NCBI GenBank assembly: GCA_965207585.1
Contig: CBDBMT010000002.1
Coordinates: forward strand, 285,946-349,945
Direction of reading: 5' to 3'
DNA: 64,000 bases
From: Bin87 sp965207585
GTDB taxonomy: Bacteria > Chloroflexota > Dehalococcoidia > Lucifugimonadales > UBA3495
Numbering within the stretch: position 1 is the first letter of the stretch; each line of letters opens with the position of its first letter. Below are positions 1 through 8,554 of this stretch, in pieces. Position numbers and translations under genes: made by a program. The notes beneath the pieces were generated by a model that saw only the letters and a program-made list of their open reading frames with translations, was not told where the DNA came from and did no database searches.

Positions 1-378
1 TGGTGTTGTGGCTTCGCCAACCGTAAGCCCAGTGGTGAAGTCGTGCGTACGGCGAACAATTTTCACCTTGACCACCTGGACCCCAAGTCCAAAGACGGTT
101 CCGACGAGATCTTTAACCGGGCCCCGTTGTGCCCGCATCACAACGTTCACAAGAACGTGCGTCGCGTTCACCTTGATGACTACCGTCGGGAGATTGCCGC
201 TGCTGGCGAACTGCTGGTGGACGGTGTTGACGACTTGGTCCACCTGGCCTGGGCCAGGGATCAGGTGATGGACTTCTGGGCCCAGGAACGCATGAAGTTC
301 CCGCCCCAAGTTGACTTGCAAGGGCGATCGCACTTGGTGCGGCCCGGTGGGCGGCGGCGTTCCGGCGGCGGAACGTAG
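1..378 (+). CDS. HNH-endonuclease-type C-terminal domain protein, 5' truncated by window edge
   Basis: The frame is open from base 1 and ends with TAG at 376-378, giving 125 residues of a longer protein. A CCG zinc-ligand pair at residues 2-4 is followed by a His-Leu-Asp-His segment at 22-25, Asn39, and Cys44-Pro-His-His-Asn48. This is the spacing of an HNH/zinc-finger nuclease fold. After it comes a helical tail and a basic Gly/Arg-rich C-terminus. Such HNH modules occur alone and at the C-terminus of DNA adenine methylases; the missing N-terminus decides which this is. The next genes on the same strand include a restriction-type nuclease, so a restriction or defence role is plausible but inferred. 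Confidence 0.6.
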   Translation, partial: WCCGFANRKPSGEVVRTANNFHLDHLDPKSKDGSDEIFNRAPLCPHHNVHKNVRRVHLDDYRREIAAAGELLVDGVDDLVHLAWARDQVMDFWAQERMKFPPQVDLQGRSHLVRPGGRRRSGGGT

Positions 379-388
379 GATGCGTTCT

Positions 389-799
389 ATGACGAAAGGG
401 AAGTCTGTGCTCACGCCCTGCGAAATCCGTAAGGTGCGGATTGCCATGCTCGAGATGGTATTCGACACTTCCAGTTCAGGCGTTGACCTGACGGTTGATT
501 TGTGCAAGGCAGAGTGGCGTGGGACTTTTCCAGCGGATGATGGCTACTGGCTTACTTCCCTTATGTCTGAGATGATGGTCAAGGGCTACGTTACGCCCAA
601 GGCGTGGCTGGATGGCGGTGTTCCTGACGGCGGCGGCGGTTGGGACGGCATCACGTGGGCGGGAGTGGAGCATCTTCACGAGTTGAAACACCCTGTCCGT
701 GTTTGGATGTTTCGTAACTGGTTCCCGTTGTCGGTAGCCATTGTAACCTTTCTGGTTAGTTTGGTCGGTTTCGTGGTTCCGTTGGTTGTCGCATCGTAG
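389..799 (+). CDS. small winged-helix-like protein with C-terminal membrane helix (DUF2513-like)
   Basis: An in-frame ATG at 380 also exists; 389 is preferred because AGGA lies 8 bases upstream. The 136-residue product starts with a helical region, then has a two-stranded wing-like segment ending in the motif ITWAGVEHLHEL. This resembles the ITWEGHEFLD signature of DUF2513 proteins. The last 25 residues (WFPLSVAIVTFLVSLVGFVV) form one hydrophobic helix, so the protein is probably membrane-anchored with its DNA- or protein-binding part in the cytoplasm. It follows the HNH gene within 11 bases. A second protein of this general kind lies at 2031. The function is unknown and the family call is by eye. 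Confidence 0.5.
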   Translation: MTKGKSVLTPCEIRKVRIAMLEMVFDTSSSGVDLTVDLCKAEWRGTFPADDGYWLTSLMSEMMVKGYVTPKAWLDGGVPDGGGGWDGITWAGVEHLHELKHPVRVWMFRNWFPLSVAIVTFLVSLVGFVVPLVVAS

Positions 800-844
800 T
801 GGAGAACGGTTCTGGGGGCCTGAGCATGTGGAGGAACGGACATC

Positions 845-1951
845 ATGCCGCTTGACGACTTGGTTGGCGTCATCGGGACGCTGCAGAGCCGTATCTGCGC
901 CCACGGGCCCGCGCTGCGGGAGAATGAGACCCGCACACGCATGGCGCTGTGCGACCCGCTGTTGCGCGTGCTGGGCTGGGATGTCTCTGATCCTGGCCTC
1001 GTGATGCCTGAGTACAACGTCTCCGGTCGTCGCGCGGACTACGCTCTGTTGTGGCCCGACGGCCAGCCGGTCGCCACCGTAGAGGCGAAGAAACTGGGCG
1101 CGTCCTTGGAGGCGCACCGGATGCAGATGCTCAACTACTCGAACGCTTCGGGCGTGGAGTACGCTGGTCTGACGGACGGCGACCGTTGGGAGCTGTACGA
1201 GGTCTTCAAGCGGGGCCAGCTCGAGGAGCGCCGCATCCTCGATGTGTCACTGTCCGAAATGGCGGCCCACGAGTGCGCGTTGCGGCTGTTGCTGCTGTGG
1301 CGGCCTAACCTCGAATCCGGCAAGCCGGTGGTTGCGAATGAGCCGGCGTTCGGCGGTGGTGTGTGGGCTGAGTTCAGGTCTGAAACTCCGGAGGAACTGC
1401 CTGCTGATCTTGACGCCAAGATCCGCTCTCTGCGGGTTGCTGGTCGCACTCACCGGCAGATCTGCGGAGCCCTCGGCGTGAGCAAGGGGCGGGTGGCGCG
1501 CGCTCTGGGTTCCACGCCAGTTGCGGGCGGAGCGAAATCCGACGTGCCGCCCGTGTCGGGAAGTTGGGTTTCTCTGGCGGAGTATGACCCGCCTAGCGGC
1601 AGCGTTCCACCGTCGCTGATCCGTTTTCCCAATGAGGAGACGCAAGGTCTCAATCGCTGGTGCGACGTCTTGGTTTCAGTTGCTGAGTGGCTCAGTGCCA
1701 CCGGCCAGCTCACGGTTTCCAACACGCCAGTCGTGGCTAGTCGTCCTGGGACTTACATCGTCCACAATCAACCGGTGCATCCCACTGGGAAAGCGTTTTT
1801 CCAGCACCGTACGGTTGATGGCGGCCGCTTGGTTGTCAACATCCACGGCACTTCCGTCCATTTGCGAAGTAGAGCTCGCCAGTTGCTCGCGCACTGCGGC
1901 GTCGGTGCTGACGCCGTGTACTTGCAAGTTGGGTCGTCAGCCGGTGGCTGA
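845..1951 (+). CDS. type I restriction HSDR_N-like PD-(D/E)XK nuclease with internal HTH
   Basis: A GAGGAA ribosome site precedes the ATG by 8 bases. The product has 368 residues. Residues 25-140 match the N-terminal nuclease fold of type I restriction R subunits: NETRTR, then PLLRVLGWD, Asp65 in GRRADYALL and Glu80-x-Lys82 in VATVEAKKLG, followed by YAGLTDGDRWELY. Residues 192-222 form an HTH of the resolvase type (THRQICGALGVSKGRVARAL). The last 100 residues form a separate beta-rich domain of a kind often found behind such nucleases. There is no helicase part, so it is not a full R subunit. A role in restricting foreign DNA is inferred. It sits between two small DUF2513-like genes. Confidence 0.65.
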   Translation: MPLDDLVGVIGTLQSRICAHGPALRENETRTRMALCDPLLRVLGWDVSDPGLVMPEYNVSGRRADYALLWPDGQPVATVEAKKLGASLEAHRMQMLNYSNASGVEYAGLTDGDRWELYEVFKRGQLEERRILDVSLSEMAAHECALRLLLLWRPNLESGKPVVANEPAFGGGVWAEFRSETPEELPADLDAKIRSLRVAGRTHRQICGALGVSKGRVARALGSTPVAGGAKSDVPPVSGSWVSLAEYDPPSGSVPPSLIRFPNEETQGLNRWCDVLVSVAEWLSATGQLTVSNTPVVASRPGTYIVHNQPVHPTGKAFFQHRTVDGGRLVVNIHGTSVHLRSRARQLLAHCGVGADAVYLQVGSSAGG

Positions 1952-2030
1952 CGTGGGACCCGCAACTGCGGTAGCTGCGGATCTGACCCCGCAGAGGCGG
2001 CGAAGGCAGTCAACATGACGTGGAGGCATG

Positions 2031-2396
2031 ATGATTTTCGACATCGATACCGCGGTTCGTATTGGCGAGGTGCTGCGTGGGCAGGAGCGGGTGGTTGGAG
2101 TCGTCAACTACTCGGTCATTGACTCTTTGGACGATGTCCGCACCAAGCGCCAGCTTTTGCTGGGTCACCTCAGGATGATGGAAGACGCAGGTTGGGTAAC
2201 GGATGTAGGTACGTACAATATCGCGGGTGATTTTCAGGCTCGACTGACGTATGGCGGTCAGCTGTGGCTGGACGTGGTTCAGGATGAAAGCCTGTTGCAG
2301 CGGGTGCGCGATGTCGTGACGGAGTTTGGCCTTGTTGCCGCGAACAGCGTTGTGGTCGAGGTCATTAAGTCAATCGCGTCTAGGGTCGGTCAGTAA
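2031..2396 (+). CDS. DUF2513-like small protein
   Basis: Two adjacent ATGs (2028, 2031) follow GTGGAGG; 2031 has the better spacing. The 121-residue product reads as a winged helix: a first helix, then a recognition part (LLLGHLRMMEDAGWV), a wing with the motif RLTYGGQLWLD, and a C-terminal helical tail (residues 87-121) ending VVVEVIKSIASRVGQ. This order of elements is that of DUF2513 proteins (HLKLLEEAG, LTWEGHEFLD, helical tail). It follows the nuclease gene by 79 bases on the same strand and is probably co-transcribed. The function is not known; a cofactor or sensor for the neighbouring nuclease is speculation. Confidence 0.5.
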   Translation: MIFDIDTAVRIGEVLRGQERVVGVVNYSVIDSLDDVRTKRQLLLGHLRMMEDAGWVTDVGTYNIAGDFQARLTYGGQLWLDVVQDESLLQRVRDVVTEFGLVAANSVVVEVIKSIASRVGQ

Positions 2397-2440
2397 TGGC
2401 TGACCAGATCGCGGAGAAGTGCATCAGGTGTTCTGGCGGC

Positions 2441-2827
2441 TTAGGCGGCTTCTACTCTTTGCAGGTAGAGAACCCTTTGGTTCCGCCAAAGCGGGTCTTG
2501 CTCAGTAACTTCCGCACAGTGGAAGCGGTAACGCTTGCCGACCTGTAGGCCGTCCAAACTGGGACCACTTGGGGCAGTCTTGCCGGTTTTCATACCGCTG
2601 TCGGTGAGAAGGCTCCATTTACCTTTGCCGTGGTCAGCAAGCTCAACTTGTCCGGTGAGCGTGCTGATCACATTGCTCGGCAGCATCATCTTTGTCGTGG
2701 CCTTTGGTGCTATGCTCATCACCGGTGCCGCATTGGCAGGTATCGCGACACTATCTTGACGGCGTAGAAACGTTGCTGAACTGCCCTTCCGGCTGCCTTG
2801 CTTTTTAGAACACTGCCCCGCCCACAC
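2441..2827 (-). CDS. hypothetical protein, possible OB-fold C-terminus
   Basis: This is an uncertain gene call. The C-terminal 80 residues (from PSNVISTLTGQVELAD onward) look like a real beta-barrel domain with alternating strands, including GLQVGKRYRFHCAEV and NQRVLYLQRVE. The first 50 residues are low in complexity and may not be translated. The start is not supported by a good ribosome site; an internal ATG near 2721 is an alternative. A competing 50-codon plus-strand frame begins with an ATG at 2396 that overlaps the previous stop (TAATG), but I see no domain in it. Only one of the two can be right in the overlap. Confidence 0.3.
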   Translation of the reverse strand: MWAGQCSKKQGSRKGSSATFLRRQDSVAIPANAAPVMSIAPKATTKMMLPSNVISTLTGQVELADHGKGKWSLLTDSGMKTGKTAPSGPSLDGLQVGKRYRFHCAEVTEQDPLWRNQRVLYLQRVEAA

Positions 2828-3110
2828 CGCGTCGGTGGGGTGGTAGATCCATTGGTGACGTCGATTGCCTTGTTGGATGCCGAGAGTGGGTTGTGCTCTG
2901 TAGGCGATGTGGCCTTGTGGGGCTGAGGATGGCCTTGTTGCATAGGTCAGTCTGCTGGCTGTTGTGCATCCCCTGTCACCGTGAGGGTAGTTTGCTTTAT
3001 GCTATGATGCTCGACAGCCGATTGTCAGTTTCTCCGCATTCACAGAGGTCTAACTGGTAAGGCTGGATCAAATAATGTCCCCGCACCAATCGATCAGGAG
3101 AGAATCGACC
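2828..3110. other. intergenic stretch without recognisable gene
   Basis: No frame here has a good start and domain content. The segment is more AT-rich toward its right end, where it must carry the promoter of the gene at 3111. I could not fix -10 and -35 boxes with confidence. Confidence 0.4.
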
Positions 3111-3500
3111 ATGACCACGTCACAGTATCCAACGCAGCGGATGCGGGAAGCCGATAAAGCAATTGCAGCCATCGAGATGGCAACGATTAACCAGAACAGC
3201 GAAAGAGCTGGCCTCGTCGCCAACACACCGGGCAGCTGCCCGGCATACATCTCGGCCAATGCCCGCCAAGTCGCGCGTGATGCCCGCGAACTGGCGGAGC
3301 AGATCCACAATAACGCTGAAGAATACGTGCTAACGCCACTACTGGCCGCCCTGACCGCCGCTGTACTGCGACATCAAGCAAACGTGCTCGATGAAGAAGT
3401 CAGCGACTTCGAGATTGAACTCGACCGCAGTACGGAAGCACTCAACGACATGAAAGAAGAGTCCGACTACTACATGAGAAACATTCACTTCAACTCGTAG
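3111..3500 (+). CDS. hypothetical helical protein
   Basis: A frame opens at 3075, but the ATG at 3111 after GAGAGAATCG is the more likely start, giving 129 residues. The product is almost entirely alpha-helical and charged. A middle helix rich in Ala, Arg and Glu (residues 52-75) is followed by an acidic C-terminal stretch with Glu/Asp every three to four residues, as in a coiled coil. It has no membrane helix or signal. I do not recognise the family. It stands alone, followed by genes on the opposite strand. Confidence 0.5.
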   Translation: MTTSQYPTQRMREADKAIAAIEMATINQNSERAGLVANTPGSCPAYISANARQVARDARELAEQIHNNAEEYVLTPLLAALTAAVLRHQANVLDEEVSDFEIELDRSTEALNDMKEESDYYMRNIHFNS

Positions 3501-3595
3501 CTCTAACAGGTCCTTTCCCATGTTGGGGTGCCTGAAAACGCGAGAACGGTGGCGCAGGGTACCGTTCTGGTGGTGGTTTGGAAACGTAGCCTCTG

Positions 3596-3874
3596 CTACC
3601 GGCGGAGGTTGGGCCGTCTGTTGAGGATGTTCGTTTGGATCACGACGTCGTTTGGCGAAGGTGTGCGTGGTCTGCTTGGGTTCCCTGGTGGGTTGATGTG
3701 CATTCCTTCTCGTAGGGCCTTCTTTACGCCGTACGGGTCGTTGTCGATGACACGCCCGTGGTGACCTCCGACGGTAGTCTCTTGGCCTCTTGTGGGGTCG
3801 GCCCCGTCGTCTGGCGGTCCAGTCACGATTTGGAAACCACCGATGTAGTTGCTGTGGTCGTGGGGATGCTTCAT
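3596..3874 (-). CDS. small hypothetical protein
   Basis: A clear AGGAG sits 8 bases before the ATG, which supports this as a translated gene of 92 residues. The product is polar, rich in His, Gly, Pro and Asn, with no predicted membrane helix and no motif I recognise. It is the last gene of a minus-strand series that includes a helicase remnant and the remains of a DUF1156-type methylase, so it may be a passenger of that locus. Confidence 0.5.
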   Translation of the reverse strand: MKHPHDHSNYIGGFQIVTGPPDDGADPTRGQETTVGGHHGRVIDNDPYGVKKALREGMHINPPGNPSRPRTPSPNDVVIQTNILNRRPNLRR

Positions 3875-3970
3875 GTCGTTGCTCCTGGAACGGGTTTGAA
3901 AATCTCCCTGCTCGGAATTTAACCCATCTGCGGCAGATTCTGCTTGGTCAAGTTGCCTCAGATTGAATGA

Positions 3971-4288
3971 TCAGGGACTGGCTTGATCGTATATTGCCTG
4001 GCGCAGTTGTCCGATGCGGTTGATGCGGCCGGCGTGCTGTTCCAGTGTCATCGGGTTCCACGTGATGTCGTAATTGACGACGGCGGAGCAGAATTGCAGG
4101 TTCAGCGATTCCGACGCCGTCTTGGTGCAGAGCAGGATGCCGGCCGGCTGTTTGCGGAATTTCTCCAGACGTAGGGTGCGGTCGTATCGGATGGCTTGTT
4201 CCAGCAAGGGCTCGTAGAGTCCTTTGACCAAGTCCGGGCAGTTGCTGTGGTCGTAGACTGGCTGGAGGTTGAGTTCGGTTAGGGGCAT
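3971..4288 (-). pseudogene. C-terminal fragment of SNF2/RapA-type helicase
   Basis: The 105-residue frame contains helicase motifs V and VI of superfamily 2: ILLCTKTASESLNLQFCSAV, VVNYDITWNPM and EQHAGRINRIGQ. In intact SNF2-type helicases these lie near the end of a protein of 800 or more residues. The Walker motifs and the whole first RecA domain are absent here. A TAG in the same frame lies 18 bases before the ATG, so the fragment is not joined to an upstream coding part. It is a deletion remnant. Helicases of this type accompany DUF1156 methylases in defence islands, and a truncated one of those lies just upstream at 4835-5665. Confidence 0.75.
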
Positions 4289-4306
4289 GGGTCTCTTGGG
4301 AATTTC

Positions 4307-4744
4307 CTACGTTTGCTCGGTGTCGGACATTGGTGGAGGTTCCTCAGGGTTCTGACGAGTGATATCTACTAGCTCGCTCCAATCGCTATCGGTAGTCGGT
4401 TCTGTGGGACTTGGAACATCCGGGTGGTCATCATCCAGCGTGCGGAATTCGGCATGTTGGGAGTCTTTGGTTTGTTCTACGGACATCTGGACTTGTTCGT
4501 GCCCCTGCGGTGGGTTGTATTGAGTCAACGCCATGTGCAAAGCCAGCATCAGTGTGGGGATCAGGCTGGCTGCACCCATCGCCAATTTTAGGCACTGTGC
4601 GATGTAGTAGAACCACCATTTCCGGTTGGACGTTGGTGCTGGGCAGTGTTGTGGATTTTTGGCGGACAATAATCGTGTTCCGTGGATGTTTCTGCGCCGC
4701 CAACGTTCGCGGGAGTGTGACCTTGAGAGGTTGAGGATGTCCAT
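4307..4744 (-). CDS. hypothetical membrane protein
   Basis: The 145-residue product has a basic N-terminus (RSHSRERWRRRN), then one long hydrophobic segment (residues 43-75, WWFYYIAQCLKLAMGAASL and onward) that could be one or two membrane helices. It ends in an acidic, Thr/Pro-rich tail of about 65 residues. The ribosome site is weak. It lies between the methylase remnant and the helicase remnant on the same strand. The family is unknown. Confidence 0.4.
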   Translation of the reverse strand: MDILNLSRSHSRERWRRRNIHGTRLLSAKNPQHCPAPTSNRKWWFYYIAQCLKLAMGAASLIPTLMLALHMALTQYNPPQGHEQVQMSVEQTKDSQHAEFRTLDDDHPDVPSPTEPTTDSDWSELVDITRQNPEEPPPMSDTEQT

Positions 4745-4834
4745 TGCGTTGAATTCTTCGGTCCTTCTCCAGAAGGAGAAGTTGCCCCGTGTGTCGCGTT
4801 GAGGTCTGGATTAATTTCGTTTGGCGGCGGTGCA

Positions 4835-5665
4835 TTAGAGGAACGCCATTTGTACCGCTGTAACCGGCGGTTCCGCGCTGTACAGTGCCTGCCAAAGGTT
4901 GCGTTGGGCCTGATGGTGGTCGTGACCGGGCTTGGTGGTTCTCACCAGTGCTTCCAGCGTAGCACGGAACTGACTGTCCTCGGGGTTGTACAGATGTCGC
5001 GTCAGCCAGTCCTTGGCGTCGATGGTGTTGCGGCGGTCGGCGATAGCGACGGCGGTTTGGACGGCGTCCAGCGTCGTTGACGCGGCGATGTCGTCGCGGA
5101 TGCTGCGGGCGGCCATGCGGTCGTGGGCGCTGAGCATCGTCACTTTGTCGGCGTTGAAGTTGAGGACGCGGCGGGTGTCTGGATCGTTCTTCACGAGGCT
5201 GACTCCGATGGCGCGAGCCAGCAGGTTGGCCTCGTCGAACAGCAGCATGTCGCCTTCGGTGGCGTCCTTGGCCAGCACGTAGAACTTCGTGGCTGGGTCC
5301 GTGGGGTTGTCGGTCCATTCCCGATTGATTGCTTGGGCGCGGTGTCGGCTAACCTCGCGGTGAGCCACTTGGGGCGCGTCGGTGGGCTTAACGATGAATG
5401 GAGCCTCCGGGCGGTCTGGGTTGGCGCTCTTGTGCTGGGTGCCCCAGTTTTCGCTGATGACACGCAGGGCGGGGCCGAAGGCACTGAGGTACAGGTCGAT
5501 TGGCTTCAGGTCGTCCTGGCTCAGGTTTTCCCTGATGTCGTGCCGCACGGCTTGGGCGATGAGCTGCTCGACCTCGTGCCAAGAGGTACTGAAATGCGAA
5601 AACGGCGCCCTGTGGCGCCGCTGTGCTGAGGTCTGGGTCGGTGGTGGCCGACGGGTTTGTTGCAA
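4835..5665 (-). pseudogene. C-terminal remnant of DUF1156-type adenine-specific DNA methylase
   Basis: The 276-residue frame reads like the last third of DUF1156 methylases. It has a helix with LYLSAFGPALRVISENW, a segment ending MLLFDEANLLARAIGV, and a terminal helical part with AHDRMAARSIRD and TLDAVQTAVAIAD. Full-length members have 900 or more residues with the catalytic NPPY-type motif in the N-terminal half; none of that is present. The sequence upstream belongs to another gene, whose stop lies 5 bases before this ATG. It is therefore truncated and inactive as a methylase. Family assignment is by eye. Confidence 0.55.
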
Positions 5666-5669
5666 GTGC

Positions 5670-6397
5670 TCAGCTTGGTTGGCCGTCGCGCTCGGAGCGC
5701 AGCATTGCTGGCGTCAGGACGCGTACGTTCATCTCCCTTGCCTGTCGTTGCTGGGTGGGATGGACGTTCACGCCGATGACGGCGGCGATGGCATTCTCGC
5801 CGGTGGCGGCGGCCACGGTGGCGGCGCGTTCGTGTGCACGCTGGAGATGTCGCTTAGGTTGACGGTCTGGGAAACCTCAAACACACCGTGCACGTACTTT
5901 CGGTCACCGGTCCGGCGGGTTCGGATGATGATGTCGGCGACCAGCACGTTGTCGGCCTGTTCCTCGGTGATGAGTCCCTGTTCCTCGGCGGTCTCGATGT
6001 ACTCCGTGAATTGCGGCGCGGTGTCGCGGCCGCGGGCCAGCAGTATCCGCCCCCTGGTGAGGTCGAGTTCGTCCTTGGCGATGTTCAGGATGCTGTCTCT
6101 GGCCCGTCGTTCCAGGTCGCTGCCTTTCAGTGCCGCTACGTCGGTCTCGAGGTTGTTCAACCGGCGGTTGGTCTCGATGGCTTGTTCTTCCAGTACGGTC
6201 AGCCGGCGGTGGGTCTCCTTGGCGAATGCCTCGAAGTTCGCGCTGAGTTCGGCGACTACCTGCACGAGCTCGGCGAAGCGTTCCGGTAGTTGCGCCAGTT
6301 CGGGGGACAGCAGCCGGTTCCTGACTTCCGCCAGGAACTGCGGGTCGGTGTCGAGCGCTTGGAGAAAGCGTTCCTTTTCCTGTTGGTTCAGCGTCAT
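5670..6397 (-). pseudogene. coiled-coil PD-(D/E)XK-like protein with frameshift
   Basis: The reading frame starts at the ATG at 6397, which overlaps the stop of the gene upstream (ATGA). Residues 1-100 have leucine heptads (LPERFAELVQVVAEL, HRRLTVLEEQAIETNRRL). Residues 130-180 have ADIIIRTRRTGDRKYVHGV and FEVSQTVNLSDI, typical of nuclease-like DUF3782-type proteins. The frame then runs into a Pro-rich nonsense tail to 5768. Shifting by one base near 5850 restores a sensible C-terminus (LQRAHERAATVAAATGENA, then VRVLTPAML) ending TGA at 5670-5672. One missing base explains this. It is a frameshifted gene or a sequencing error. Confidence 0.65.
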
Positions 6398-6975
6398 GGG
6401 GCCTCACGTGTGATTGCATGATAGCACGGCGGAGCGATTCCCGTGGATGTTGTGCCGGTAGGGCAGCGCCTGTGGTGTCTTACGGCGTCAGGGCACTCGT
6501 AACTTCGGTATGCTTCGGCGGTGGGGTTGTCGTATGCGTCGCGGCAGGGACCGTGCAGTTGCAGGTAATTCTCGTCCAGAGCTTCCAGCGCATGGGCGCA
6601 TCTTGCCTGCACTTCCTGCCAGGTCCAGCAGGTGAAGATTTCAGATTCGCGCATTCCGTGGGCGTTGATGCTGACGCGGAAGTAGCTGGGCGTGGCCTCC
6701 ACGCTCTCTACGTCGTTTTGCAGTTCGGTTTCGTCGAACTCGTCGATTTCGATGGTGATCTTGGCGTCTGTGACGCTGCTACGGCAAATTAGCCTTGGGC
6801 CGTTGGCAACCCATTGGGGTGGCACTTCGCCGCGCAGGACTGGTTCGTCAGGCAGTTCCACGCGTTCGAAGTCGAACCAGCGCGGCGAGCCGTTGGGAAG
6901 GGGCGTGTGCCAGACGTCGTTCTGCACGAGTTGATACCTGTGGTTGTCTGGTAAGGGGGTGGTCCGGACTTGCAT
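6394..6975 (-). CDS. hypothetical protein
   Basis: The ATG at 6975 is chosen because TAGGAA precedes it by about 10 bases. A longer frame to 7053 would begin inside a perfect palindrome and is unlikely. The product has 193 residues, is mixed alpha/beta, and has Trp-rich segments and an acidic patch (IEIDEFDETELQNDVE). No known motif is visible. Its stop overlaps the start of the next gene (ATGA at 6397-6394), so the two are translationally coupled. Confidence 0.55.
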   Translation of the reverse strand: MQVRTTPLPDNHRYQLVQNDVWHTPLPNGSPRWFDFERVELPDEPVLRGEVPPQWVANGPRLICRSSVTDAKITIEIDEFDETELQNDVESVEATPSYFRVSINAHGMRESEIFTCWTWQEVQARCAHALEALDENYLQLHGPCRDAYDNPTAEAYRSYECPDAVRHHRRCPTGTTSTGIAPPCYHAITREAP

Positions 6976-7026
6976 TGGCAGGGTTCCTAGGCTGGTGAGG
7001 GTTGTGGTTTTGGTGGGCTGTGCAGC

Positions 7027-7058
7027 AAAAGAGACGTGGTTCAATTGAACCACGTCTC
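7027..7058 (-). terminator. intrinsic terminator with 28-bp perfect palindrome
   Basis: Bases 7031-7058 are a perfect 28-bp palindrome whose half-site is GAGACGTGGTTCAA. Read on the minus strand it is followed by TTTT. It lies 65 bases past the stop of the minus-strand gene at 7123-7674, as expected for its transcription terminator. Confidence 0.65.
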
Positions 7059-7122
7059 CCGTGTTGTTTCCGTTGCGCCGTTTCGTGGGGCGTGCGTGCG
7101 TTGGGGTTCTGTGTAGTGGCGT

Positions 7123-7674
7123 TCAGCGTCGTTCGGCAGTGGAGTCTTCATCGGTGCTGCCCACCGCATTTGGTGGTTCATCTTCGACGAAGATGACGCC
7201 TCTGCGGACTTGGTCTTGCTTCCATTGCATGAATTGTTCTTCAAGCTCTGCGGTGGCTTCGTCGCGGCCGCGGGCTTCTCCGCGGGCTTCGCTGGCTCTG
7301 ATCAGTGGCTGCATGATGCGTTCCAGTATCGGCATGGTGATCATTACTCCTGCGTGGATCAAAGTGGCTGCGCTGGTGCTGGTTCCGGGGCTGATTTTAG
7401 CAAACTCCGCACCGGCGGTCACCGCGTTGGCAATGGCCGCTGGTGCCGGCAGGTCGCCGCTGGTGGTCAGGGTCGTTCGCGGCGTGAAAACCACGATAAT
7501 TCGCTTGGCAAAGGACTTCTCCGGCTCGGCGGCGATGAATCTGCTGACGGCGTCGGCGAGGTTCAGTATGTGGTCTCTCTCATGTCGGGTGCTGACTTGT
7601 GGGCTGGGCGGCGGTGTCGTCCGCTGGGGCTGGATCCGGTGGTTCAGGGTTTTCAATAAGTTGGCGTCTGACAT
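7123..7674 (-). CDS. hypothetical protein with coiled-coil tail
   Basis: The frame is open to 7881, but the upstream part is Pro/Arg-rich and overlaps the preceding gene, so the ATG at 7674 (MSDANLLKTLNHR) is preferred. The ribosome site is weak. The 183-residue product has a helical N-terminus, a beta segment (AKRIIVVFTPRTTL), an Ala/Gly-rich hydrophobic part that could sit in the membrane, and a charged helix near the C-terminus (SEARGEARGRDEATAELEEQ) typical of a coiled coil. I do not recognise the family. Confidence 0.45.
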   Translation of the reverse strand: MSDANLLKTLNHRIQPQRTTPPPSPQVSTRHERDHILNLADAVSRFIAAEPEKSFAKRIIVVFTPRTTLTTSGDLPAPAAIANAVTAGAEFAKISPGTSTSAATLIHAGVMITMPILERIMQPLIRASEARGEARGRDEATAELEEQFMQWKQDQVRRGVIFVEDEPPNAVGSTDEDSTAERR

Positions 7675-7741
7675 GGGCGATTTTCGCGGTAATCGGCCAT
7701 CTGTTGTATTGCTTGGTGGTCCATGGGGCCGACTCGGTGGT

Positions 7742-8464
7742 TCATTGGCAAGCGGCGTTGCGCTGCGTGAGTGCATCGTTGATGCGTTGTTCTGCCAGCG
7801 GATATTCTGCAACGCGGGTACGCGTCGCGTGGGGATTGCCGTCGTAGCCGTCGGGGTATAACCATAGTGCATCTGGACCAAGTACTAGATCGGCGTGGCA
7901 GTCGTTGGCGGTGAGAGCGTCAGCGACCGACTTGAGAATGTCGGCGGCGGACGCCACGGGAGTTTGAGTATCGGCGGTTTCGGAGGCGCTGGAAGATGGT
8001 CCAGGTAGACCTTCTTCCGTGAGGACACCGACCATACAGCTGTCTTCAGAGGAGGAGCCGGATTTGCCGAGGACAACGGTGTCGCCAGGGCGCCCTTTGG
8101 CGTAGTTGTCGAAGCCGTAGACGCGCATGGCGTCGGAATCCCCTTGGATGTTCATCGGTTCGCCGTAGTGGCCGGTGGGGCGGCCGGAGTTGGAATACTG
8201 GGCAGCGATGCCGCTTCGCCAGTCTGGGCCGGGGATGATTGAGTGTGTGTACTCAATGCGGATGACGCCAATGGCGAGACCGGCGGGATGTTCGCAGGAA
8301 CCGAACAAGTGCGGCAGTCCGGCGGCTCGGTAATAGCCGGGCGATGATGGCGGCTTTTCGGGAACATCCGCTGTCGGAACCGGCGGGTCGGCATAGCAGG
8401 CAATAGCCATGACGCCGAGAGCGGCGCTGAGCAGGATGCGCGTGAGCAGAGGTAAACTGGCCAT
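7742..8464 (-). CDS. predicted secreted lipoprotein
   Basis: AAGGAAA lies 7 bases before the ATG. The 240-residue product begins with a basic-hydrophobic signal and a lipobox-like end (VMAIAC, cysteine at residue 23). It is probably lipid-anchored outside the cell. The mature part is Pro-rich at first, then mixed, with six more Cys residues that may form disulphides. No enzymatic motif is visible. It lies between small membrane protein genes on the same strand. The function is unknown. Confidence 0.55.
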   Translation of the reverse strand: MASLPLLTRILLSAALGVMAIACYADPPVPTADVPEKPPSSPGYYRAAGLPHLFGSCEHPAGLAIGVIRIEYTHSIIPGPDWRSGIAAQYSNSGRPTGHYGEPMNIQGDSDAMRVYGFDNYAKGRPGDTVVLGKSGSSSEDSCMVGVLTEEGLPGPSSSASETADTQTPVASAADILKSVADALTANDCHADLVLGPDALWLYPDGYDGNPHATRTRVAEYPLAEQRINDALTQRNAACQ

Positions 8465-8554
8465 CTTGCTTTCCTTGGGTGGTGAAAATGGAAGCCCCGG
8501 CGGATTTGGCCGGGGTGGTCATGGTAGTCGATGGCGCCGTGAGGCGGTTGCCGT

